From Capniomyces stellatus (Eukaryota; Kickxellomycota; Harpellomycetes; Harpellales; Legeriomycetaceae): DNA of 64,000 bases. Shown one piece after another: positions 48,501 to 60,100 of the stretch (positions are counted from its first letter, which is position 1; every line of letters begins with the position of its first letter). The notes under the pieces are model-generated. The model worked only from the letters and a program-made list of their open reading frames with translations, made no database searches and was not told the origin of the DNA. The DNA lies in contig LUVW01000012.1 of the NCBI GenBank assembly GCA_001661515.1, forward strand, positions 124,001 to 188,000, read 5' to 3'. A program made the position numbers and the translations under genes.

Positions 48501-49357
48501 CTCTATCCCTGCCTCTGTCTCTACCCCCCCTTCTTTCCCTACTATAGTCTCGATCTCGTTCCCTATTTCGCTCGCTGCTTCTATCCCTTCTTCGACCGTC
48601 ACTTTTATGTAAATGTCTTGACTCTCTAGCGCCTTTGCCTCTGTCGTTTTCTCTCGACCTTGATCTAGACCTTGATTTACTTTTACTCCTTCTTCTATCT
48701 CTACCCCTTTCCCTACTGTCTTTTCTCTCCCTCTTTTCTATCCCCCTTCTTGTGTTTTCCAACAGCTTGTCAATTTCGTTATCCATCTCTTTCTTTGATT
48801 CCATTCCACTCTTTTTGCCCTATTTCAAGTCAATAAATTACCCTATTTAATCCCTGAAACTATACTTTACTCTGTCACTACAGTAAACAACTTGATCCAA
48901 ACTTAATTGTACACTATTATTTTCAAAACCCACCAAAAAGATTCTTTATCGCTGTTTTTTAATAGATATATATACAAATATTCTTATTTGAATAAATTAC
49001 CCCCAAAAATGTATTTGGAATACTCAGCCCTGGAAACATCTTTGCTTTATCTCCAACATTATGCTCATTGCTCCCACTTCCAGTCCCTGCTCCATTCTTT
49101 TCTCCACTTTTTGGCCACAATGTCCTAATCAATCTATCTAATGTGGAAACAAATGAATCAGGAAACTCTGCCTCGGCTTCTTTCAGCTTCTTTTTAAACT
49201 CTCCTAAATCCTTGCTTGTTCTGTTCAAATTGATAATAAACTCTGCCAACACTTTGTCTGAAATTCCAATATGATTGTACAGCTCATTTGTTATCTTGCT
49301 AACCAATGACAAATACTCTAGCTTCTGGAGCTCATCCATTTTTTTGATGTCTGCCAT
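45511..49357 (-). CDS. PRP22/DHX8: DEAH-box splicing helicase PRP22/DHX8
   Basis: Two exons on the minus strand, 49357-49001 and 48819-45511, giving 1221 aa, almost the same as human DHX8 (1220). It releases mature mRNA from the spliceosome. Exon 1 encodes the N-terminal helical domain ([14 protein letters not shown] and [10 protein letters not shown]), which identifies DHX8 rather than PRP2 or PRP16. Exon 2 opens with an Arg/Ser-Arg/Asp-rich RS-like region (about 140-235). Then come an S1 RNA-binding domain ([15 protein letters not shown]), the [13 protein letters not shown] and [10 protein letters not shown] blocks, Walker [10 protein letters not shown] (about 582), LDEAHERT (about 677), [23 protein letters not shown], and the ratchet and OB-fold regions ending in [16 protein letters not shown]. 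The stop lies 184 bases from the INTS3 stop, tail to tail. Confidence 0.96.
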
Positions 49358-50161
49358 TCTGCCCTAGTCGCTTATTAGCACTTGCTTCTTGCCAATTGCC
49401 AATTTCCAATCGATAAATATTGTCGCCTTGCTGCCAAACTCTGTTCTGCCGATTTTACTCTTTTGCTACTGCTAATAGACTGCTATTATACTAAATACTT
49501 GCAATGCCTAGTATTGATTTCTAATTTCTAATTTCGATTTTATTTTTTATTCTTTATTTTTTATTTTCTAGTTGAATGCTGTTTTCTTAAATATCATTAA
49601 CCAATTTCGCGTACTTGATATTACAAACTTTTATATTATTTTCAATTCTTTCCCAGGAAAATAATAAATTTGATTAAAAAAAAAAGGCTCGACTTTTTAT
49701 TTCTAATTTAAACAAGAATTTTGACCACTTTTTTCTTCTTTTGCCAGCTAATGAATTTTTTGATTTTGTAATTATTGTAAACATTCGAAGCCCGAGGAAA
49801 ACTCATTATTATTCACAAATCAACTTCAACGCTTGTCAAGTCTAATTTTACTACTTTTTTTGGCAGCCATTCGCTTAATGAGCAAAGATTATTGGTGACG
49901 CAATCAGAAATTCTCTAGGAGAAAAGTAGTAAATAAGTAAACACCATAATATTATTTCCTAGCTTTAATATTGTAATTCAACGAACTCTATATTATTTGT
50001 TCTTGGTTAATTCAAACTACTGTTAAAATCAATAATAATAGCAGCACAGCTTGTCGAAACATTGATACTACAAACTAGTATAGATCCGGTAATAGCTTTT
50101 ACAACTACTGCAAAACAACACAAAGCCAAAACACACACATTTGTATAAACGTTACTTTAAA
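49358..50161. other. Divergent promoter region of PRP22 and UMP1
   Basis: About 800 bases between two start codons pointing away from each other. No open frame of note; AT-rich with poly(T)/poly(A) runs. It presumably contains both promoters, but I recognise no specific site. Confidence 0.6.
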
Positions 50162-50938
50162 ATGTCAAAAGAAAATACCCTAAACGAATACGGCGTTCAT
50201 GACACCATGCGTTTTGGCCCACAAAGAAAGGACCAAATACTGACAGATACAAGCAACTTTGAGACGCATTTGAAAAATGTAAATATTCATATATTATTAC
50301 TCAATCTTCTCACACTTGCTTATACGTATACAATTACTTTGCTTTGCAATCTTTTTCATTTATCAAAAATGCACATTGATTTTTCTTGCTCATTTAATTG
50401 AATTATTACCTGTGTAAATTTAAACAGTATAAAACAAACGAGCTTGAAAAGAAAATCAAACTACAAAAAGTTGCATTCGGCGCCCACATGCCCCTAAGAA
50501 CTTTGATGGAGCTAAATTCTGTATCCACTGTAAGTCTGCCTTTCACTTTAAAATTACTTGATGCATTTTACTTGTTATTAAATAAACCAGTCGCAAATCC
50601 GGCAAATTATTACAATACTCGAGTCATTAATTACCAAACGAAAATAAAAATAAATAAATAGCCGCTCAGACCTGCATTCTCAACCCCAGCCTCAAGCTTC
50701 CAAGCCGACATTCTAAACGGCAGAGATGAAACTATCGACGATGAAGACGTTTTTGCTGGTAATTTGCTTTGACACTATTTGATTCAACTTTTCTTTCTTT
50801 CTTTCTTCTGAACTACTGAATTATATACCTTCAATATACTAATCTTGCTGTTTTTTTTTCCCGATTATCAACACTGTAGACAACATCAGCAGTAACTTTG
50901 ATGTCCACGACTGTATCTCTAAAACTTTCAAAATCTAA
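50162..50938 (+). CDS. UMP1: Proteasome maturation factor UMP1/POMP
   Basis: Four small exons: 50162-50278, 50428-50529, 50662-50758 and 50880-50938, joining in frame to 124 aa (human POMP 141, yeast Ump1 148). UMP1 is the chaperone that escorts 20S proteasome half-assembly and is degraded as the first substrate. Evidence is the fit of short blocks in order: FGAHMPLRTLMELNS in exon 2 matches the family's G-hydrophobic-PLK-x-ME block; FQADILNGRDETIDDEDVF in exon 3 matches the LDVLRGNDETIGFED region; and exon 4 ends in HDCISKTFKI, where the family ends in a short conserved tail. The N-terminal third is divergent, as usual. The ATG at 50162 follows an in-frame TTG-initiated extension that I did not use. 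The gene is divergent from PRP22 and convergent with the transporter gene. Confidence 0.85.
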
Positions 50939-51341
50939 AACTCTTTTATTTACTCCACCCTTCCGCGTTTATCATTTACTATATGGCTTTTTTTTTACAA
51001 AGTTTCTATAATAAACATCAAGTTTATCACTTCCAATTGTGCACATTTCTATTAAAAGCGACAGCTTGTTTTGTTAAGCTGCTATACAGCTGCAATTGCT
51101 CATAGGGTATTCAGCACAATTTTGCGCAACAAGTCGTTCCAGAACATCAAAACTATCATTTAGTAGCAGTTTTATATTATCGATATTTACGTGCAAGTCA
51201 AGTTGAGCTCACTAAAAGTTTGAACAATAGAAAAGTTTGAATAATAGAAAAGTTTGAACAACAGAAAAGTTAGACGAGGAAAAAAGATGTATTACTCCAA
51301 AGCTAGTATAAAAGTAAATTTAAATTAAAGTCAGGACAACT
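50939..51341. other. Convergent 3' region between UMP1 and the transporter gene
   Basis: No gene is seen. A 17-bp unit beginning AAAAGTTTGAA repeats about three times at 51214-51271, downstream of the transporter stop. Confidence 0.7.
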
Positions 51342-53285
51342 TTACTTGCTTTGGATCGAATACAAAGTAATAACGCCTAGGATTGCCGCGGATACTCCGT
51401 AAACAAAGTAAACCTTTTCGTTCATGCCCGGGAATATCAAAGGAATGGTTGAGTGGACCAGCGCAGTGGCGGCCCAGGAGCCTACATTGCAGATAGATGA
51501 AGTGACTATAAAGGCTGAAGGATCTGTCATTTCTGTGATACTCAAAACTGGGATAGCAGAAATTCCGAGTCCGTACGAGAATATTACACCAACAAGCATA
51601 AGGTCTAGGTAAATTTTTTGTCCGATATACGACAGCCCATAGTACAGAAACAGGAAAATAATTAAAGAGAAAATTGTGCTCAACAAAAGCCTCTTTCTAT
51701 TGAATATGTCAGATATAATTGATCCAACTATAACAGAAACAGCATATGAGGTTGAGATTAGAAAAAGTGCAAGTGGATTTGGGAAAAACATGCTAATCGC
51801 CGGGTTATATCTGCCATTTATCAGAACATGGCAAAGTATTATTGTGTTGATATCAACCATCGCCCGAAAAAACATCACAGCTGTCAGTCTTGCTGCATTG
51901 ACCAGCATTTTTTTACTTTTAACTAGCTCAATAAACCCTATCATTCCATTCCCATTTACGCTATCGCTTTCTGATGATCCTACTGAGGCGCGAGCTAGTT
52001 TTTCTCTAGAAAAGCCACTTTCAAGACCTCTTGAATCGCCTTGATGCTGATCCTCAAAGTACTCTACCACTCTGTCTTTTTGGTTAAGCGAGCTTTTGTC
52101 ACTATCATTGATTGAAAAAATGGATTTGTTCGTCACATTTAACTCTTGCAGAACGCTGATGCTTGTTTTCATTTGCTCTTTGGTAATCAACTTTAGTTTC
52201 ACTTGAGCCTTCAGTGCCTTTTTAATATCTCCTTTCTGAATGTAGTACTCCGGCGATTCCAGCACAAAAGTCAGTAATAGCAGCTGGTAAAGTAAAATAA
52301 TCGCTGGCAACGCGCACATGATTCTCCAGTTAAACGAGTAAGGGAACAGCAACGAAAAGGATATCCCTAACGACAATCCAAGTCCCATAAACGTTGTGTT
52401 TAAGGAACCAACAAACTTTCTGTGCCACAGCGTAGAAATCTCAAACAGATACACGGGCAGAATAGCACTAGACATTCCAGCACCAAATCCTACAGCAGCT
52501 CGCCCAAATATCCACATTAAATAGTGTGTTGTAAAAGTCATCAGAAACGATCCTGTTATTATAGCTATTGTCGAAAATATCATTATGGTCTTTCTCCCTC
52601 TAATTTTGCTAAGCCAAATTACCGATATTGACCCAAAGATGGCAAACACGGGCAATATTAAAATCGAAACCATCCATCTTGGCTGTTTAGGGTTGTTGAC
52701 CAGAGAGAACGGCGCTCTATCGTTCACACTCGCCAGTGCCTCTGAGTTGCCAAACTCCCTACCGTTGATTGCAAAGCTAGAAAACTGCAATCCATCGTGT
52801 ATCCCAACGCATAGCGATGTCAAAACTGCCGAAAGTGCACAGAATAAAGAAAACCACGACAACTCCCGGTTTTCTGATGAAAATATCGGCCTGTACATAG
52901 TCTGATTCTTTTTGCGTTTACGATCCAAAAAACTCTCTTCTATACTCTGGCTAGCACTAGTGCTGGGCTTTATGTTAACTGGCGTTCCCCATTCCATAGT
53001 TTTAGCATTCGAGTATGCAAAGCTGGGTTCTGGCATTTTGTAGTGCGCATCTTGTAGATTGTATGACAGCCGTAACTCTTTGTTAATGGCATCTCCATCC
53101 TCATGTCTGTTTCCGCTAGCACCGCCATTGTTTACCGCATAGTTCATACCTCCTGCGTTATTTGAACTAGTTGCACCAGCTTCCTCAACTACTATTTTCG
53201 CTTTAGGCTTAGGTCCATTCTTATTTTTAGCATTTTTATCTTTGTTTCTCTTGAAAATACCACGGTTAAGAAATTTGAAAGGCAT
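51342..53285 (-). CDS. Major facilitator superfamily transporter, sugar/inositol-type
   Basis: Intronless, 647 aa, minus strand. A plasma- or organelle-membrane proton-linked or facilitative sugar carrier is the likely role; the substrate is unknown. A long hydrophilic N-terminal tail (residues 1-140) precedes helix 1. Family marks are SKIRGRKT between helices 2 and 3, GRAAVGFGAG...PVYLFEIS in helix 4 and the next loop, FNWRIMC in helix 6, LESPEYYIQKGD after helix 6, a central charged cytoplasmic loop (about 380-460), and SDIFNRKRLL between helices 8 and 9. Twelve hydrophobic segments can be counted. The usual PETKG signature after helix 12 is absent and the protein ends almost directly after the last helix, so it is a divergent member. 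The ATG 53285 start is preceded by AT-rich non-coding sequence. Confidence 0.85.
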   Translation of the reverse strand: MPFKFLNRGIFKRNKDKNAKNKNGPKPKAKIVVEEAGATSSNNAGGMNYAVNNGGASGNRHEDGDAINKELRLSYNLQDAHYKMPEPSFAYSNAKTMEWGTPVNIKPSTSASQSIEESFLDRKRKKNQTMYRPIFSSENRELSWFSLFCALSAVLTSLCVGIHDGLQFSSFAINGREFGNSEALASVNDRAPFSLVNNPKQPRWMVSILILPVFAIFGSISVIWLSKIRGRKTIMIFSTIAIITGSFLMTFTTHYLMWIFGRAAVGFGAGMSSAILPVYLFEISTLWHRKFVGSLNTTFMGLGLSLGISFSLLFPYSFNWRIMCALPAIILLYQLLLLTFVLESPEYYIQKGDIKKALKAQVKLKLITKEQMKTSISVLQELNVTNKSIFSINDSDKSSLNQKDRVVEYFEDQHQGDSRGLESGFSREKLARASVGSSESDSVNGNGMIGFIELVKSKKMLVNAARLTAVMFFRAMVDINTIILCHVLINGRYNPAISMFFPNPLALFLISTSYAVSVIVGSIISDIFNRKRLLLSTIFSLIIFLFLYYGLSYIGQKIYLDLMLVGVIFSYGLGISAIPVLSITEMTDPSAFIVTSSICNVGSWAATALVHSTIPLIFPGMNEKVYFVYGVSAAILGVITLYSIQSK

Positions 53286-54022
53286 TCTATATATTTCAGG
53301 TCACCAAGGTCATTAAACTTGTTGTACCCAAACTGACTGATTGGTTGACACTTTGAATCACCTGCTCTGGTTTATACCTATTGTGTTGGTCTAGTTTGGA
53401 TTGTTATAACGTCCAGTTGCAAAGATAACTAATTCACTAAAAGAATGATGTTTTATTTTTAATTGAATTTTTGCACTTTGTGCTGATACTTGAAGTGGTT
53501 TATAATATAATGGGTCAATAGGTAAAGCAGGTTAGACTTTAGGTTTTTTTTTACAAAATGCTTTTTTCAGTATACGCTATAGTTGGTTTCAGTATATTGT
53601 AAATATATATATATATAACTTACACTCAACCAAAGAGTATACTTCAGACGCAGCATTGATTTGTACTAATTACGGCTTGCCTTGAATAAATATTTGCGTT
53701 AACTCAAGTCTCGATGCAACATTAATAGGCATTTGTACAAATAAAGTGTAAATTATAAACTCTTGTTCTAAGCTTAAATCTCACTACTGATTAATATTTT
53801 CACTACGGATGAGTATTCTCACAAAAAATGATCACGCTATATTTGTACTTTCAAAATAAGCTCAAGGGCAAAATCATCGAGTAACAATAAACAGAGAAGC
53901 TAAGGCGCAAACAAAACTACGTCATTGCAAATAATGAATAATATATCGCAAGCGCTGACTATAACTTATGTTTCGACAAAATATACATTCTCAAAAATAA
54001 AAATGTTCAGGAAGCCAAAAAG
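53286..54022. other. Intergenic DNA upstream of the transporter gene
   Basis: Promoter region of the minus-strand transporter gene. It contains an (AT)n run near 53607-53620 and no open frame of note. Confidence 0.6.
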
Positions 54023-54030
54023 AAAAAAAA
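54023..54030 (-). terminator. RNA polymerase III terminator (T8)
   Basis: On the minus strand eight consecutive T residues begin 4 nt after the last base of the initiator tRNA. It is the first run of four or more T after either tRNA of the pair, so it is expected to end a shared transcript. Confidence 0.88.
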
Positions 54031-54034
54031 GAAT

Positions 54035-54106
54035 TAGCACCACCTGGTTTCGATCCAGGGACCTCAAGGTTATGAGCCTTGCGCGCTTCCTCTGCGCTAT
54101 GGTGCT
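54035..54106 (-). tRNA. Initiator tRNA-Met (CAT)
   Basis: A 72-nt cloverleaf without intron. Acceptor stem AGCACCA pairs with TGGTGCT; D stem GCGC/GCGC; anticodon stem CAAGG/CCTTG around loop CTCATAA; T arm CCTGG ATCGAAA CCAGG; discriminator A. The A1:U72 pair and the ATCGAAA T-loop (A54, A60) mark it as an initiator rather than an elongator. Of the three G:C pairs normally at 29-31:39-41, position 29:41 is A:U here. It lies 7 nt downstream of tRNA-Glu on the same strand and is followed by a T8 terminator. Confidence 0.96.
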
Positions 54107-54113
54107 AAATGCA

Positions 54114-54185
54114 CTCCACAACGGGGAATCGAACCCCGGCCACGACGGTGAGAGCGTCGGATCCTAGCCACTAGACCATTGCGGA
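54114..54185 (-). tRNA. tRNA-Glu (CTC)
   Basis: A 72-nt cloverleaf without intron. Acceptor stem TCCGCAA pairs with TTGTGGA (one G:U); anticodon stem CGACG/CGTCG around loop CTCTCAC; T arm CCGGG-GTTCGATT-CCCCG type; discriminator G as in yeast tRNA-Glu. The B-box core GGTTCGATTCC is present. There is no T4 run between this tRNA and the initiator tRNA that follows 7 nt later. Confidence 0.96.
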
Positions 54186-54975
54186 CAATAATTTTTTCAA
54201 AACCCCAAAGTACATGTAGATTATGTAATTTTTGAATGCAAGTGGAGCCAGCTTGCTCAAGACTCTTGTTTGGCCAAGTCGATGATACACTTACAGTGCG
54301 TGTATACTAATGCTCAACCCAAAACACTGTTTTCATGCAACTAAGGTGATATAGTGATGCGCTGCCATACTACAACCACTGCTAAAGCAATACTAAGCAA
54401 CTAAAATATCGCCAAGACTGCACCCTTTTTTTTATTGACAGCATTATTTATTTATTGTGTTCAGCGTCTGAAGGTGGTTCTAGTAAGAATAGCACTGTCG
54501 TTGTTGGAGTTTAGTGAGACGACTATAGTAGTTAATTATATTTAGAAGCAAGAATTTCCGTCACTTTGCTACAGCACTGTCACGCTTTTTTTTTGTGATT
54601 TTGAATATCACTTTGAGAACAGCAAAAATTTCAAATTATTTGCACCATTCCCTTTTTTTTAATTTGAAAAAGTTATAAATTGTGTTTTCTGATTTAGCTT
54701 TTTATCCAAAAATAATACGAACTTCCAATAAAAGCATCATTGCTATTTTTTATTTTATTTTTATTGAAATTCGTTACTCTTTTTTATGCTCTTTCTCGCT
54801 TTAAATCTTGACCCAGGTTTAAATTAACAGTTAAACAACTTTATTTTGTTTCAAGGTAGTTCATTGTTTACTAGTGCCCAAGTTATCTTTAGTTAGAGTT
54901 TTTGTATTTTTTTTGTCCCGTTTTTAAACATAATCTCGAGCAACAAAACATTTTAGTAGGCCAATTCAAGGGTAA
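54186..54975. other. Intergenic DNA upstream of tRNA pair and GPN2
   Basis: No gene is seen. AT-rich with T runs. It contains the 5' flank of the minus-strand tRNA pair and the promoter of the plus-strand GPN2 gene. Confidence 0.6.
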
Positions 54976-56628
54976 ATGAGTTTTGGACAGGTAAGTTGAA
55001 TTGTTCTAGTAATGCTATCGACAACGACTTTTGATTGTGTTTTTATTGTTCATATGAAAGAGCACATAATTAAGTATTATACGCTGGTAAAATATGATTA
55101 TAGATTGTTGTTGGTCCGCCAGGGTCCGGCAAAACTACATACTGCTTTGGGATGCAGCAGTTTTTGGCCGCAATTAATAGGTAAGGTGACTTGAATTGGT
55201 GTTAGGAGTTTATTTTGCCAAATTTGTGAAATCCAGATTGTTTGTGTTCAACCACCATCAATGTTAAAATGCATTATAGAAAAACGATAATTGTAAACCT
55301 TGATCCAGCGAATGAAGGCATGCTTTATGAGTGTGCAATCGATATAAATGATCTGATTTCGATGGAGGATGTGCAGTTAGAGTTTGGGTTAGGTCCAAAT
55401 GGATCTATGATGTACTGCATGGAGTACTTGGAGAATAATATCGAATGGTTGATTGAGAAACTGTCTGGATACTCTAAAGAAGGTAAATGCAGAGATATTG
55501 TTATATTTCAGTAATGGTTGGCTGTGAAAGCAGTTTTGCTGGAATCAAGGTTTACTGGCTGATCAAATATTGAATTCCATGTGTACTTGTAGGATACTAT
55601 GTGATATTCGATTTCCCTGGGCAAGTTGAGCTTTATACCCATCACATGTCGGTACGAAATATAATAAGAAAACTAGAAAAGCTCCACTATAGGGTAAGTG
55701 ATAGTTGGTTTACATCTCTATGGATATCAGTTCTGGAAACGAAATGATGGAAATTGTTGGTCAATGCTAGGCTTGTGCTGAAATAACGTGAATAAAAAAA
55801 ACACAGTATAAACGGTCATTATTATTATTTCTGGGCTGTGGTATAAATAGTTGGCATGTATCCACTTGGTGGATTCATCGTACTGCGTGGATGCAAGCAA
55901 GTTTATATCAGTGTTGATGACATCGCTCACAACAATGATGATGATAGAGCTACCGCAAGTCAACGTTCTATCGAAAATAGACTTGATAGAGAGTTTTGGG
56001 AAATTGGGTAAGTTATTTAGCACAGTTTCAGCCCCAAATATACTGTGCTATCATTGCTGCACCCAGTGCGAGCACTCGGTGGTTGCTGAAGAAATGCAGA
56101 TACCAGGACTGATAATTTGCATGTAAATATCGATTTGAACAAATAGACTTCAACTTGGATTTCTACACAAGCGTGATGGATCTGTCGTATTTGCTGTTCC
56201 ATTTGAACGAGTCTACAACGAGCCCAAAGTACCGCCGGCTAAACGAAATGCTGTGCGAGTTGATAGAGGATTTTGATATTGTTGGATTTCAGACACTGTG
56301 TATAAACGACAAATATTCGGTATCGGCGCTACTTAAAGAAATCGACAAGGCGAACGGATACATATTTGGCGGGCTGAGCGAAGGAAACGAAAGCATCATG
56401 CTTGCAGCAAACACCACTGACCCACTAACCGAGGCACGTGAAGTCCAGGAAAGGTACTCGATTGGAAAAGGCGAGAGTATGGGTGGTGATAACACTGAGA
56501 GTGTAGAATTAGGGTTAGGGCCGGGTGGTTCAAACGAGGTCGAACGGCTGGAGAGAGTTTTGGCAAACGTATCTACGATTGCAAAGGACCTTAAAGTTGT
56601 GGAAACGCCGATTCTAGACCCTCGATAG
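54976..56628 (+). CDS. GPN2: GPN-loop GTPase 2
   Basis: Six exons: 54976-54990, 55104-55180, 55280-55482, 55593-55693, 55851-56007 and 56147-56628, joining in frame to 344 aa (human GPN2 about 310). GPN GTPases are needed for assembly and nuclear import of RNA polymerases II and III. Exon 1 encodes just five residues (MSFGQ), the usual family start. Walker A is GPPGSGKTT (9-17), followed by IVNLDPAN, the eponymous Gly-Pro-Asn loop at 69-71 ([10 protein letters not shown]), the switch [21 protein letters not shown], and the guanine-specificity motif NVLSKIDL. These separate it from GPN1 (long acidic tail) and fit GPN2. The C-terminal 100 residues are Gly/Ser/Glu-rich. The gene converges on MCCC2. 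Confidence 0.93.
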
Positions 56629-57124
56629 CAACTCGGTGGATGCGTTGATCGCATGGACTATAGCTGGGAGGAAAGGGTCACCTTGAAACTAAATAACTGT
56701 CATGCCAAACAGTCGAATGCTTTTAGCTGTGCCAGCCAGGATAGTATAGCTTGGGCCATTACTTCGGATCTTTAGCTTATAGTAGAGTGGTTATTTAAAA
56801 TTTAGTCTATTAAAATTTTCATTTGCAAATTAAATTACAATGCAACTTATTCAGCTTAAAAGCGAGCAATGGGAAGGTGGAGGAGTGTTACGGGCGCTGT
56901 GGAGCATTATATTATTTTCAAAGTATCTACTTGCTCTGCTCAGTCTTAAAATTATATTTTTGGGAAGGTTGAACCAATTATTGACTGGATCCAAATAGAC
57001 AAATACACGTGTGACTGAGCTCAGCTCGATGGATTAAACTCACAAATAAATTCAAAACACGGGAAAATGAAAATGAAAATAAATAAAGTAGATGAAGAAA
57101 TGATAAGATGGGATAAAACTGAAG
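56629..57124. other. Convergent 3' region between GPN2 and MCCC2
   Basis: No gene is seen. Shared 3' flank, becoming A-rich on the plus strand toward MCCC2. Confidence 0.7.
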
Positions 57125-60100
57125 TTACATTCTGAAAATACCAAAATCTGTTTTTGGAATTGGGGCGTTCAGAGAAGCTGAAATGCTTAGACCCAAAACA
57201 CGTCTCGTATCACTTGGATCAATGACACCGTCGTCCCATAGTCGTGCGGATGAGTATACTGGATGTCCCTCGTGTTCGTATTTGGAAATAATATCCGACT
57301 TGAACTTGTTTACTTGGTCCTCTGGCCAAACCTTTCCAGTCCTTTCAGCGTTGTCCAACCGGACTTGCGAAAGCACACCAGCAGCCTGCTCACCGCCCAT
57401 TACCGAGATTCTCGAGTTTGGCCACATGTACAGCATCCGTGGCGAGTAAGCTCTTCCACACATTCCGTAGTTTCCAGCACCGAAACTCCCACCAATGAAA
57501 ACAGTGAATTTGGGAACCTGAGCACACGACACAGCCGTTACCAGTTTGGCTCCGTTTTTGGCTATTCCTTTGGCCTCCGAGTCAGATCCTACCATAAATC
57601 CAGTGATGTTTTGCAAAAACACGAGTGGGATCCCACGCTTTGAACACAGCTGGATAAAGTGTGCACCTTTCAATGACGACTCTGAAAAGAGAATTCCGTT
57701 GTTGGCAATAATTCCAACAGGATAGCCATGGATTCTAGCAAAGCCTAGTTTATTTGATCAATTCATTTCTGTTAATACACACGCTGTCTGAAAATCAATA
57801 GAAAGCAGTGATCCAAACATACCTGTCACTAGAGTTGTGCCATAAAGCTGCTTGAACTCTTGGAATTTGCTTCCATCAACTATTCTTGCAATAACCTGTC
57901 TTGCATCAAAAGTCTTTCTCAGGTTGTCTCCAACAATTCCACCAATCTCACTAGCACTATAAAGTGGCTCTTCAGACTCGGTAACATCAAGCTATTAAAC
58001 GTGAGCACATATGAACACTTTTCAGTATTATGCTGCAGATACATCAAACTTTGTGGTAAAAATATTGACTGGAGAAATAATAAATAAAAATAAAAAGTAA
58101 ATTTGGCTCTGGCTATTACCGAAATCTGCTTCTTCAAGTTCAATGAGGCCACCACATTTCTAGCAATGGCCAAGGCATGCGCATCGTTCTGTGCGTAGTG
58201 ATCAGTAACCCCCGAAGTTTTGCCTATTAAAGTGTAAAAAAAATCCTTGCTGAAAAAAAAACAAAATAAAAAAAAATACACAAACAAAACAAAACAAAAC
58301 AAAACAAATCCACAAACGACGAGGTATTCATGTCCAAATTTCTGAAAATTATAGGTATTCACAAGCCAACTTACAATGAAGATCAGCGCCACCAAGATCT
58401 TCAGCTGAAACAACCTCTCCTGTTGCGGCCTTAACTAGCGGTGGACCCGCCAAGAACACCGTTCCTTGGTTTCGTACAATAATGCTCTCGTCAGCCATTG
58501 CTGGAACATAAGCCCCACCAGCTGTACATGATCCCAATACTACGGCAATCTGTGGGATTCCTTGTGACGACATGGTAGCCTATTATCGATTTTTTTTATT
58601 ACAATCACGAGCTTACAATCAATACAAACTCTGTTCGATTTGATTTTTGGTTTTGTACAGCTACTATGTGTTGGCGCTATAGTATATAAGCTTGCTGCCT
58701 AATTACCTGGTTGAAGAAAATTCTTCCGAAATGCTCCTTATCTGGGAATACCTCAGCTTGATGTGGCAAATTGGCACCACCAGAATCGACTATACGGTAT
58801 TTCCCATCATTGTTAAAGATGCCTGTGTGCCAACAGCAATAACAAGCATATCTTTAAACGCACCAATGATTACCACTTACCCAAGTATATACAAGGCAGT
58901 CTATTTTCTCTGGCTATTTCTTGAGCTCGCAGATGCTTTTTGACTATAAACACCAATATCAACACCAATATCAACACAAGCACAAGCACAACGTCAATAT
59001 CAATACAGTACGAGTTAGCTATTCAAGTTTTTCGTATATCTGACAAACCACAGGTTACTGGCTTTCCCAATCACCTGGCTACAATCAATACTTTATTTTC
59101 TGAAATAATAACATAAGAAAAGATTACCTGTTATTGGGTAGTATGTTCCTCCCTAAATATAAACAGTTCAAAAGAGATATGTGTTAGTTTCGCACATCAA
59201 CTAACGTTAAAATAAATTTGTGAAAAGTCAATTATAACAGGCTCTATTGGATATATGTCATTAACTATAAAATTAGAATCTTACCTTGACTGTTGCGTCG
59301 TTACATACAATCATACATTCAATCCTACATTAACCGTTCCATCAAACACACATTTTATTGAAATGTTAGGGGGAATAAAATTAAAGTAATTATCTTCCGC
59401 ACTAGTATCACTCGCTCCCATCCTCCTCCCAAGTATATAAATGAACTGGTGAGGTATGGCAGCCATCTTTAAAGGCAAAGTTAATGTGCATTTCGGTGAA
59501 AGAGAGTTGTAAAATTTACCCACTAACGCGACCAATACCGGTAATGATTCCTCCTGATGGGATATTATCCTCGTATAGTTCATGCCCAGCAAAATGCGAA
59601 AATTCCAAAAACGGAGATCTATATTTCAAGGGACGTGGGTATAAGAAAACAGTGGATTGAAGTCTTGGCCGTTTGATATTTGGATTAAATTGGCTTATTC
59701 TTGGTAAATATTGGTGAATAAATGATGCAATCGGCTTACCCTACATCCAAGAGACGTTGGATACTAATGAAATAAACAGTAAATATGATGAATGGCTAAG
59801 GTTAGTAAGCAGTTCGTATTCTTGGCTACTTTTCCATTTCTCTTGATGTAAGCTCAAGAGAAATTTTAATTGAAAGAAATTGCAAGAGGGAATGTTATAA
59901 AAAAAAACAAAAAGCAAAAAAGTAGTCGACATATCCAGTACCGTTCTCTGGGTAGCAGCTTGTTACGAGCCAAATGTTTTGCAATTGCCTTTTCTCCACC
60001 ACCTAAAAGCAAAAAACAAAAGTTTATAGTTTTAACAAGACGACTGATAGTATGTATGTGGTTATATGTGAGTGTTAAAGTCGTATAAATGCTTGATTGT

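Noticed and set aside
48959..49357. A separate small gene (first thought to be a Mediator subunit)
   Set aside because: Its sequence is the N-terminal helical domain of DHX8/PRP22, and it splices in phase to the helicase exon at 48819, giving a 1221-aa protein.
53925..54167. Plus-strand 80-codon frame
   Set aside because: It runs through two tRNA genes on the opposite strand and has no protein features of its own.
56508..56520. TTAGGG-like pair resembling telomere repeat
   Set aside because: Only two units, and they encode Leu-Gly-Leu in the last exon of GPN2.
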